A DNA stretch of 64,000 nt, taken from Phytophthora quininea (Eukaryota > Oomycota > Peronosporomycetes > Peronosporales > Peronosporaceae). Under the pieces are notes generated by a model. That model was given only the letters and a program-made list of their open reading frames with translations, did no database searches and was not told the origin of the DNA. The stretch covers positions 1 to 64,000 of the forward strand of contig JAAVTG010000755.1 in NCBI GenBank assembly GCA_011947345.1, given 5' to 3'. Within the stretch, counting starts at the first letter, position 1, and the number at the start of each line of letters is the position of its first letter. The position numbers and the translations under genes are program-made. This document shows positions 52,414 to 62,793 of the stretch, in pieces.

Positions 52414-53669
52414 TCACAAGGCGCTGTCGGGGTCCTGGAGCAATTTCACGGCGGCTGTGGCAGACAGCAGACAGTTGTCGATGCCGGAACCGAGGAAGCT
52501 GTCTCCGGCCACAAGGATGCGAGGGTGGGTGCTCAGCACCAGAGCTGCCGGCGCATCTTCGTCGTCGGTGGTGCTGTGTGGTTGCGATACGGCATGGAGA
52601 CTTGGGAGATTCTGTGCAGAGAACATCGCGATTAGTGAAAGCCATTGAGTACAGCAACGTGGTGAGCGCGCTTACCGCCATCGATGCAGTCGAGCGTCTT
52701 CCTCGGCAGGGAGCGTGGGGATAAGCTTTCGCAACGACTTGGTGATCGAGGCGAGGATCTCGTCGTCGTGGCAGGTGTCGTCCATGAATGTGGAGCCGAA
52801 CGCCACCGACGTGTGCACGATCAAGGTCGGTTGCGACTGCTGCTGCTTTTTGAGGTGGTCCCAGCACACGAAGCGGATGATGTCGCTCTCATCGTAGGGA
52901 ATGTACTTGCTGTCCATCCAAACGCCTGCACTTGGGGCGCAAACGTCTCGTCAAAGACATAGGCTGCAGCGAAGCGCTGGGAGTAGGTCACTCCCTCCAG
53001 AGCACGCATCATCTCAGGGTCCACTTGGAACGTCTTGCTCTTCTTGAGGATCGCCAGCACCTACAGCTAAATCGTCATCATTGTTCTCGACCAGGTCTGT
53101 TACCACAGCTTCTCACATTTGGAATGGGGCATGTCAACACCAGCTCGCTGACAACGTCCTCTTTCCCTTCGTTCGTCACCACTTTGATGCGCTTGTCGTC
53201 GAGCACCTCGAACTTCTCCAACTGACTCGACAGCAGCGTTGTCGTGCCTACCACATATAGTAGCATCAATACTCCTACATTATCGTTCATCCATTGCTCA
53301 CCCACCTTCCAGCAAGTGCTCCACAACAGCTCGAAAGCCTTTGCTCTCTGGAGACACGTAGTGCATGGTGGCTGAGCTGCGAAACGGGTCTTGGGCGATT
53401 TGGCTCTGCGCAAACGTGGTCAGGTGGCCTCTTTGCAGCAGCTCCCGCCTCCAGTCGTCGTTCAGCTCCGACTTGGGGGTCCAGTACTGCGCGCCCATGT
53501 CCACATGGACATCTCGCTGCTTGGAGAAGGACCTGGCCATGACTCGTCCGCCCACGATGCTGTTGCGCTCCCAGACCACCACATCGGCCGCCGCTTGCTT
53601 GGCCTCCTGCAGCAGCCGCGCTACTGCTGCGCCCGTGATCCCACCGCCGACGATCAGCGTCCGGCCCAT
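52414..53669 (-). CDS. Renalase-like FAD-dependent amine oxidase
   Basis: FAD-binding oxidoreductase of the NAD(P)-binding_8/amino-oxidase type, similar to renalase. The start MGRTLIVGGGITGAAVARLL gives the Rossmann dinucleotide motif; then VWERNSIVGGRVMARSF and VDMGAQYWTP. An intron near 53310-53250 leads to TTLLSSQLEKFEVLDDKRIK and ELVLTCPIPN; another near 53110-53060 leads to DPEMMRALEGVTYSQRFAAAYVF. A frame change near 52915 gives SKYIPYDESDIIRFVCWDH, and the C-terminal exon reads HPRILVAGDSFLGSGIDNCLLSA, the closing FAD-binding motif. The next in-frame ATG upstream (53687) adds only six residues. Substrate unknown. Confidence 0.82.
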
Positions 53670-53794
53670 AGATCCCTCAGTTAACACGCTTCAATTGAAG
53701 TCTTTCCTCCAATGATCGGATTGGCGGAAAAAGCGGATCTGTTTATAGCCTGCCTGTATACAAAAGGCCAGCTTCTTCTCCCTCACATCGCAGC

Positions 53795-55489
53795 ATGGCG
53801 GAGGCCAGCGGCCCGAACGCCGAGCTGTCGGCGGCGCTGGCAGCGGACGAGATCAACGTGCCGTTCCCGGCGCCGCGACCTGCGTCCGTGTTCCAGTTGG
53901 CGGGCGCCAGCACTAGCGGCGGACGCTTCGTGCTGCCCGACGTGGCGCTGCGCAGAGTGGTCAAGCGTCCTATTTTCGAGGTGCGTCATCTGTGGCGACT
54001 GTAGAGGTCTGTGGAGGCTGGTTGAGTGTGCTAAACTGTGGAGAATTTTATGGCAGAACTTTGACGACTCGGCGTACGACGTGAAGCCGCCCACGCAGAT
54101 GCTGCGCTTCATCGACGGCCTGCGCTACCACAAGCCCACGGCGGAGGAGAGCGAGGCCTTGAACCTCAGCAGCGCCACGGAGCGGATCTATCTGCACGTG
54201 CTCAACGATGTACGCAGCGTGTCTTGCGAGCTTTGGGGTGGAGGAAATGCAGATCTTTATGTAGATGATGAACGTTGTCTACAGATACTCATGATGTGCG
54301 GGGCCAGGAAAGGAGCGCGCTTCAGCTCGCTGGATGTGAATCGATTGAGGGCGATTGCAGAAGGATTGCAGTCGCGATACGACGCGGTTGACGAGATTTT
54401 TCGAGAGCTGCCGACGGACGTGATGCGGTACAAGTTCCCAGGCGTGCGCCGACTGGAAGACGACCCGTCACATTTCGAGTTCCTTTCCAATCGACGGAGA
54501 AACAGTTTGGTGGGGATGGAGTCGCTCGATCAGGGGACCAGGTGCGGCGGCAGGCTTTCCACTTCCAGTGGCTAGCACGGCAGTACGTGGCGACATTTGC
54601 TCAGCTCCGAACAGCCATGCTCGAGATCAACGAGCGTGTGAAGAAGGACATGGCGGAGTCAGGACCACTGGCTGCCCCCACACTTGCAGATATCAACGAC
54701 GCAGGTTAGTAGTCTTAGAGTTTTTTTGTTTTGCTTTTTGCTGTGCTTAGCTGGATCTCGGGCGGTATATTGATTTGTGTATGCAACTGTTGTGTCTGTC
54801 TCGGTTCGGGCCTCGTTGTTGCGCAGTAGAAGCAGAGTTCGAGGCAAAGACACATCGACCGTTCCCCGTGTTCCTGTTCGTGCTCATTCAAAAGTACCAC
54901 CGTGAGCGGCGCAATAAAAGCACCCCGTGGACCATCGACTCGGACGAACCTCCCGTCGACTCGATCGCGCAGTTCGCGCTCTATTTATCCAGCGTTCTGC
55001 TGCAGCCAGCCCCCATGACGGCGACGGAGCTTCAGAGTGTGCAAATTCTTCTACAAGTCGTGTAAGTCACGGGTGTTTGTGTGCGACGATCGCTGTGGCT
55101 TTGGACTCCCCGAGCTCATTTATTGGTGTTTTGTTTGTTTGTTTCTACATTGTAGCAAAGCAGAGTTCCGGGTCGACAAGCACGCAATGGTCTTAGAGGT
55201 AACTCGAGTAATCCAAGCTGACGGCCAAGTGATCGTCAACACATCGTCGGCGGTAGCACCATCTCTTCTCGTTTGCGGCGTTCGTGGCGCACGGCGGCCG
55301 GCGGATCACCATCGATGCGTTCGCGACGTCCGCGTCCTCACTCACGACACGCTGGGCTCGCTGCTCTATGCGTTTTTGACCACCGTGCGAGAGCTGCGGC
55401 TGGTTCCTCGCGAGAAAGAGCTCATCAAGCGCGGCAAGAAGAAGAAGAAGAAGTCGGCGCCATCGTCGGCAACTGTCACGACACAATAG
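53795..55489 (+). CDS. Conserved-looking protein of unknown function
   Basis: At least five exons with consistent codon use but no domain I can name. Exon 1: ELSAALAADEINVPFPAPRP to VVKRPIFE. After an intron (about 53981-54053) NFDDSAYDVKPPTQMLRFID and ATERIYLHVLNDVRS. Then GARFSSLDVNRLRAIAEGLQ and DVMRYKFPGVRRLEDDP, and after a frame change near 54545 WLARQYVATFAQLRTAMLEI. Exons beyond the introns at about 54705-54830 and 55062-55155 read VEAEFEAKTHRPFPVFLFVLIQ and KAEFRVDKHAMVLEVTRVIQ. The end is very basic (KRGKKKKKKS). Mostly helical and apparently soluble. Frame changes near 55270 and 55340 make the C-terminus uncertain. Confidence 0.6.
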
Positions 55490-56290
55490 GGTATTTTTTT
55501 AGAGGACAACACAATGGGAAATGCAGCCCCCAAGGCATGTAAAGACGCTCGCTGGTAAGCATCCGTGTTGAAGTGCGATGTGAAATTGGGCCTCGGATCG
55601 GCAGCTCAAATCCTCGGTAGCCAACTCTTTATCGTCGACGATCTGAGCGGCACACGCGCCGAGATAACCAGCTTTGGTCAAGTTGTGGATTTTGGACCCG
55701 CGATTCGACACGCTTTTCGGTAGGAAATTTTGGCCGTGCTCTCCATGGCGGACCAGAGCTGCTCGGCACTTCTCCGTGCTGACGGACTGACTTGCTGCCG
55801 TTTCGGCAAAGTCGTTGGGGCCACCAGCGCGCCGTTGCATTTGACACGGGGCCACACACGGTTGCTTCTCAGCAACCGTCTGGAGTCGGCGGCGATATGG
55901 GGGCAAGTTCATACAAGCGCCAAGTCACTTTGAAAATGCACACGAAGCGACGCGTCGCAATTGCGGGAGCACAGTTTCCGTTACAAAACTCCAGAACACG
56001 CATACGCAGCAGTCTTTAAAGGCTGGGTTTTAGTGTTTGTTGAGGACGATTCGTCCTGGCTTTGTGCCATCGTGTCTGGTCGTACCCCAGCCCTGAATTG
56101 TGCCAGAAACATGGCACACAGGTCAACGTAATTTCGCGACTGACTCTCCCTTGGCACTCCCGCACAGGCCAAATAACGGCCGCCAAGGCAGACTTCTTCG
56201 AAGCGCGCGCATCCCCGACGTCCCATTTTAGCGAGCGCTGTTGCTGTTGCTGCTGCTTCGAGTCTTGACAGTGTTCGAAATCCTAGAGCC
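55490..56290. other. Intergenic upstream of the myosin gene
   Basis: About 800 bases. The frame at 55499-55912 (minus) and others overlap without recognised domains. A CTG-rich stretch (TGCTGTTGCTGCTGC) at about 56240-56265 sits just upstream of the myosin start codon, in its likely 5' leader. Confidence 0.4.
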
Positions 56291-59200
56291 ATGGACGTGG
56301 GCGCCGAGGTGGAAGTGCAGCTGGCGCCGCAGCAGTGGGCGCGCGGCACGGTCATCGACCGCTACGTGAGCCCCATCGAGGCCTCGGGCGCCGTCGTGGT
56401 CATCAAGTTCCAGGACGGCGCCGTCGTCGAGCGCGGCGTGCCGGAGGACCCCATGCAGGACGCAGAGGACGTGCGCCTGGCCGACGGCCAGCTCGCCAAG
56501 CAGTTCGACGTGGACGACCTCACGGCGCTCGTGGAGCTCAACGAGGCGACGATCCTCAAGGCGCTGGAGACGCGCTTCGCCCAGCAAAAGATCTATACCA
56601 ACACGGGCGCCATCCTGCTGGCCGTCAACCCGTTCCAGAAGATCGCCAGCATCTACGACACCAACACGATGGCCAAGTACTTGCAGTCTTTTGAACTGCG
56701 TAGCAGCACCATGCGGAACAAGGCGGCGAACCGCTTCCCCGCACATTTACAAAGTGGCAGGCGAAGCCTACAAGGCCATGATGCTCGGCTTGAACGGTGT
56801 CATGAGCGACCAGAGCATCCTCGTGAGTGGAGAAAGTGGCAGTGGCAAAACCGAGAGCACCAAGTTCTTGATGGAGTATCTCGCACAGGCAGGCGCGAAC
56901 AATTTGGCGGCGTCGGTGGCCGGAAAGAGTGTGGAGGGCATTGCGGCCAAGGTGCTGCAGACGAACATCTTGCTCGAGTCGTTCGGCAACGCACGCACGC
57001 TGCGCAACGACAACTCGAGTCGATTCGGCAAGTTTATCAAACTGCACTTCACCAGCGGAGGGCGGTTGACGGGCGCCAGTATTCAGACGTATTTGCTCGA
57101 GAAGGTGCGACTGGTATCGCAGTCCAAGGGCGAGCGCAACTACCACATCTTTTACGAAATGGCAATTGGAGCTGCCCCCGCAGCTCGTAAACGTTGGTGC
57201 TTGGACCCACCGAAGGGCCACATGATGCCGCCTGGAGACCATGGCGATGTCGGTGAGTCCATGAAGCAATTTCTGCACTATCGCTATCTGAACCAGAGCG
57301 AGTGCTACCAGCGTCGGACGGCGTCAAGGACGCAGACATGTTCCGACGTGTCATGGACGCTATGGAGGTTGTGGGCTTCACCCCTGCCGAACGCGCCGGA
57401 ATCTTTGACATTCTTGCTGCGCTCATGCATATTGGTAACTTATCTTTCGAGCACGACGAGAACAGCGACAGGTTAGGCCAGTCCATGGGCCCGGGTGCTG
57501 GAAAATCAGATTTGGCAACGAGCTGCATTTGGTCACGCGACGCAGCTGCAAGCCTCATGGCAGTAGACGCTACCAAGCTTGCGCGCGCTAAGTGTGCGCA
57601 GGATTCGCGCAGGTACCGACTTTGTGAGCATGAAACTCTCTGCAGCGCAGGCCAACAACGCCCGCGATGCGCTTGCCAAGGCACTTTACGGCCGCTTGTT
57701 CGACTGGATGGTGAAGAAAATCAACCACTTCCTCAAGATGGACGACAGCCAAATCGCCAAGGGCGGACTTCACTTTATTGGTATCCTCGACATTTTCGGC
57801 TTTGAGGTGTTCCCCAAGAACTCGTTCGAGCAGCTTTGTATCAACTTTGCGAACGAAACGCTGCAGCAGCAGTTTAACGACTACGTGTTCAAGGCGGAGC
57901 AACGTGAGTACGAGGCACAGGGTGTGGACTGGAAGTACGTCGAGTTCTGTGATAACCAGGACTGCGTCAACCTTATTTCTCAGCGACCAACTGGCATCCT
58001 TTCTCTTATCGACGAGGAGTGCGTGATGCCAAAAGGAAGCGACACCACATTGGCATCAAAACTCTACCGTGCGTGCGGCACGCACCCGCGTTTTGAGGCG
58101 TCACGTATTCAGAGAGCACGTGGTCTGTTCACGATCGTGCACTACGCAGGACACGTCGAGTACTCCTCAGACGGGTTCCTCGAGAAGAACAAGGATTCGC
58201 TTCACCAAGAGGCTGTGGATATGCTCGTGTACTCTACACGGGAAGGAAGTTTCACACGCACACTTTGCGAAGGCATCGGCGGCTCTCGCGACCGAGCCAA
58301 ATCGTCGCCACGACAACGTGCTCAAACCAGCAAGCACCGCGGCGCCAGCGTCGGATTGCAGTTCAAAGAGCAGCTGACGACATTGCTGGAGACCCTCCAG
58401 CAGACCAACCCACACTACGTGAGATGTCTAAAGCCCAATGACTTGTGCAAGGCGAGTATCTACGAGCGCGAACGCGTTCTCAACCAGCTGCGATGCAATG
58501 GTGTGATGGAAGCCGTTCGAGTCTCGCGCGCAGGATATCCCATCCGATTACCGCACGACGAGTTTGTCGCGCGCTACTTTAGTCTCAAGCGGTCGAAAAA
58601 CCCGCTGCTCGCAAAGAAGCAGACCACCTCGTTCGGTCTGCCGGACCCCGATTCGGATGCTGGTATGGAGGTCATCACTGCCGAGGCCAAGGAGCTATTG
58701 AAGGGGCTGCTTGATAAGCTGCCGCAGGAAAGCGACACGCCCAACCCACAGGGAGCTTGCGAGCGCTCGGACCAAGGCCAGTTTGCCACCAAATGCATAT
58801 CGGTAGGAGTCCAAATGGGATACTCGAAGATCTTCATGAAGAAGCCGACCTATGAGTTCCTGGAGGACATGCGCTCGCAGCGTCTGCGTCGACACATGCT
58901 CATGATCTATCATGCTGTGCTGTGTGCGACGTCTCGAAGTCGTTATCTGCGCTATCGCCATGCAGTTGTGACTCTGCAGAGGCGATTCCGCTACAAGAAG
59001 CTTCACAAGCAGCGTCGACGCCGTCAAATTATGGCCATACGGAGGAGGAATGCTGGTAAAGTGCAGGGCTTTATCCGCACGGTGGTGCAGCGCAAGAAGT
59101 TCGTCCGGTTCGTGTGTGTGGTGCGCATGCTGCAGTGCCGCTTTCGATACCGCCGGATACTGCGTACCAAGCGCGCTGCGGCTGACCGTGCCCGCAAGTT

Positions 59201-60520
59201 AGCGTCGATGGAGCGCGACCAGCCGATGCAGGCTGTGACGCAATACACCGAGAGCTCGACCGCTTCATCAGACAGCTCATCGCCGCGCTCGATGACTTCC
59301 AACGACATTGAAGGATCGGCAGTCTCGGACATGTCGTCGGACTACTCGGACGATGTGTTCACCTTCAAGGACAACTTCCCCAAGCACAACCTGAACACTG
59401 TAGACGAGCAGAGCAGTCAGCTAGTGCCCCGTACATCGCACCGCTATTCCACACGCAAGTCGCAGGCGATCGACTCGATCACTCCGATGGGCGGCATCCG
59501 AGCATCGCGTATCGTGGGCGACATGCACAATGGTCACGGCCACATGGCCCACACGCCGTCAGGAAGGGGCGGTCGGTCTCACGCAAGTCATCGTTTCGCA
59601 ACACGCGATCGTCTCGCGCCGTGGCGCTGCCGAGACTTGATGTGATCCAGCACACGTCGTGGGTCAACGACGAGGACCGCTTCAGCTGCCATATCTGTAA
59701 CAAGCGCTTCAACATGTTCAAGCGCAAGCACCACTGCCGAGCGTGCGGTGAGGTCATCTGCAACAGCTGCTCGCTGTACCACCGCATCCAGACGCGGTCC
59801 ATGCGTGTGTGTGTTTCTTGCGTCGCGTTCCACTCGCTCGACAGCCCCACCTCGTCGGGGGCGTCGGCGTTTATCCGTCCGGCAGGTGACAGCACGCACT
59901 CGTCCAACTCGAGCCGCAAAATCTCGAACGGCTCCAACAACGACCGCAACCGCAGCAGCACCATCAGCAGCGGCATGTGGCTCAACCCGTGGCCGGAGCC
60001 GCCGTACCCCGTCGACGAGGAGGACCGCCTGGCAGTGCTGCGCGAGCTCAACATCCGCGAGCTCGGGCTGTCGGGCAAGTTCAACATGTACTGCGAGGTT
60101 GCCGCCAAGACCATGAAGTGCCCGATCGCGTACGTGAGCATCATCGAGGACGAGGAGCAGATCCTAGTGGCCAACATTGGCATGGCGCACACGACGCTGC
60201 CCCGCGAGCTGTCGTTCTGCGCGCACACGATCTGCCAGCCGAGCGTGCTGGTGGTGCTGGACACCAAGAACGACGAGCGCTTCCGCGAGAACCCCATGGT
60301 TAAGGGCGACAAAGGTGCCGTCAAGATCCGCTACTACGCCGGCGCCACCATCTTTTCGCGAGACGGCCACGCGCTCGGCACGGTGGCCGTATTGGACACC
60401 AAGCCCCGACGCGAAGCCGACCAAGAACACATTGGCATGCTGCAGCACCTGAGCTTCCTGGCCAGCGAGAAGATGACGCAGAGCACCATTCACGAAGATA
60501 GCGATAGCGAATTCCTATGA
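56291..60520 (+). CDS. Myosin with FYVE and GAF domains
   Basis: Unconventional myosin, an actin motor with a lipid-binding tail. N-terminus: an SH3-like segment (VGAEVEVQLAP, WARGTVIDRY). Motor domain: TNTGAILLAVNPFQKI, the P loop GESGSGKTES, switch I NDNSSRFGKF, switch II and relay DIFGFEVFPKNSFEQLCIN, and the actin-binding NPHYVRCLKPND. The neck has IQ-like segments (AVVTLQRRFRYKKL, AGKVQGFIRTVVQRKKF). A Ser-rich linker leads to a FYVE finger with all signatures (WVNDEDRFSC, KRKHHCRACG, MRVCVSC), which should bind PI3P on endosomes. The C-terminal 170 residues are a GAF domain (CPIAYVSIIEDEE to LGTVAVLDTKPR). Frame changes at about 56740, 57322, 57585 and 59600 each fit a one- or two-base error; no introns are needed. 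Ends at 60520. Confidence 0.9.
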
Positions 60521-61434
60521 ACCATCAAGTAGTAAACCCCGTTTGTCTTTCGTGCGGTGTTGAGTGAGTCTGCCTGGTCTTAAAGGCAAGTTCCGTGAAA
60601 GGCAACTACGATCGCAGAGTGTTGAAGTGGTACCGGATCGAACACGCCAAGAACAAGACCACAACTGAGACCTGCGCATGCGATCGGATGACTGTCGCCA
60701 ATCAGCCAAGCACAAGTTCTCGCCACTTTGGCCCCAAAGCGCAGCAAAACTGCTGTGCTCGCTCCAACGACGGACTTTTCTCGTTCCCGAGGAAATCAAG
60801 GCGAGCAGTTGATGATACGACGGCACGCTCCGGCTCAGTAAGCGTATCGTCACGACAAAATGCCTTGTCCAAACTTTCCCAAACTCTCCCCCAGCTTTTT
60901 TGCTGGCTGGCAATTTGTATAGTAAAAAAACAAGTTGCCAACATTTTGCTTGATAAACCAGCGCCAGGAAGCAACCATGCTGGATGGCCGAATTCCATCG
61001 GGCAAACGTTTCGTGCGGCCGGCGCAGCTTTTCCGACAGGCGTCCGGTCGTCCGCCTCAGCGCTCCATGCTGTCGTGCGGTAATGTGGTGGCAATGCTCC
61101 AACAACTGATCTGGCTGGCCATTTCAGCGGCTAGTGTACCCGTCTCGATAATTACTTGCTGTTTGTATACATTCGCCATATCAGTCGGTTGCAGCAGCTC
61201 GTTTTCCAGGAATTCACCTACGTGCGCACGTTTTCACCTCATCTGTATTATGGGACACTTTGGTTGAAATTCGGACTCCAGTGTAGGCTGCCAGTGAGTC
61301 ACTTCCCATTCCGCTATTTGCATCGCCTTGCGCTGCGCTGATCCAGCCACTCTGCTATCGCTTCCAGGCCTCGCACGCTGTCTTCGGTTCCTCTGGCCGC
61401 GGCCGTCGACCCCACAGAGCCCCCGTCCAATAGC
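60521..61434. other. Intergenic, no convincing gene
   Basis: About 910 bases between two plus-strand genes. Long frames occur on both strands (for example 60515-61105 minus) but carry no domain and overlap each other. The last 100 bases should include the promoter and leader of the PX gene. Confidence 0.4.
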
Positions 61435-62490
61435 ATGGTGAGCGGCCAGCTCCGCGTGGCGGTGATCGGCGCCCAGACGTGCCACGCCAACTCGCCCCGG
61501 GCCCACACGGTCTACCGCACAGCCGTGAACTACCGAGGCGTCTGCTACCACCGACTGATCCGCTACCGCCGCTTTATGGCGTTCGCCAAGAAGCTCAAAG
61601 TGGCGCCTAAGGAGACGCCCATCCGAGCCAAACTGCCGCCCAAGATCTGGTGGTCTCGCAAGGCCTCGATGAAGGAGGAGACGGTGGAGGCGAGACAAGT
61701 ACTGGTAAGATCCGTTTGTATGTGTTTAGAAAAGGAGGTCCTTCTTTTATAGCTGACCTTTTTGTTATAGTTGAATGAGTTCATGCAGGAAGTTTGTGCT
61801 CGCAACTTGACGCCCAAAAGCGAAGAGCGACTGCTGAAGCTCGTGCAAGTTGGAGAGTTCGCCAGCGCAGAGGAACAAAAGGCGGCCGAGAAGAAAATCA
61901 CGCAGAAGCAGCACAGCACGTCGCCTACGGAACGCGAGTCCGACGAGAGGAACGAGCCCATGCAAATTGCAGTAGTCGAGGACTCGGTTCAAGTGGATAG
62001 TGTCAAAGAAGAAGAAGAAGATAACGATCTAAACAACTACAAGCGCTGCTCGTCCACAGACGACGAGTCGGAGCGACAAAGCGCCGAGCAGCAAGAGACG
62101 AAAGTTCGTTCACCTCGTCCGGAAGACGACGAGTTGGACTTCGACAAGTTGGAAACTCGTGGAGACCGCGCCATGTCGGCGCCATTGACGCCTGTGCTCA
62201 ATGTAACGACGCGGCCGGTGAGCATGTCGCTGAGCAACGCCCACATGAAGCGCGTGCTGTTCGAGTCCAGCGGAGACTCGGACGCCGGACGAGGATCTGT
62301 TGGCTCGGAGGCCGGACGAGTCTCGTTTGGCTCCGAGTACTCGTCGACCCCCGAACGCCACTACTTTGGCCAGATCAAGAGCATCTTAGCTGGCATTGAC
62401 GACATCATGGAGAGCAGCCGCAAACACGAAGGCCGCATTCGTGACCTGCAGGCCAAATCCGATGCGACCCCAACCAAGTCGCTCGTGTGA
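61435..62490 (+). CDS. PX-domain protein
   Basis: Phox-homology domain protein expected to bind phosphoinositides, often PI3P, on endosomes. Exon 1 encodes most of the domain: VAVIGAQTCHANSPRAHTVY, then YHRLIRYRRFMAFAKKL with the RYR.F motif that opens the lipid pocket, and IRAKLPPKIWW. A 65-base intron (about 61705-61770, GTAAGA..GTTATAG) leads to LNEFMQEVCARN, the last PX helix. The remaining 220 residues are acidic and probably disordered (DSVKEEEEDNDLNNYK, SPRPEDDELDFDKLE), ending in a short helix (FGQIKSILAGIDDIME). Frame intact. It neighbours the FYVE myosin in the same orientation, so two PI3P-type readers are adjacent. Confidence 0.82.
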
Positions 62491-62793
62491 GAGCTGCAGC
62501 GTGAGACGGGCGTAGACAACCCCGAGAGAATCCGTCGTTTTCAGTGGAGGAGCACCAATATTTATCGACGTCGTAGGCGCAGCATTCATGGCTCGTGTAG
62601 TGCGAGTTGCTGCCGCCGGCCAGTTAGTTACGCATGAAAAGAAATTAGTACAGTCGCTGCTCCCCATAAGTCCAATGATCTTAGTCACCATGAGTTATAT
62701 GGTCCATACCATTGATCTTAGTCACATTGACGCTATTAGTTCGGAAGATTGAGGCCAAATCCAATGCAACATATAGTTCACCACATCGCCTTG
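62491..62793. other. Convergent 3' flanks, no gene
   Basis: Between the end of the PX gene (plus) and the end of the TKL kinase (minus). TTGATCTTAGTCAC-like words occur twice near 62678-62730 (ATGATCTTAGTCACCATG and TTGATCTTAGTCACATTG), a short direct repeat. Nothing else supported. Confidence 0.4.

Noticed and set aside
60515..61105. A 196-codon minus-strand frame after the myosin gene
   Set aside because: No domain, overlaps other open frames on both strands, and composition does not look like the neighbouring genes.
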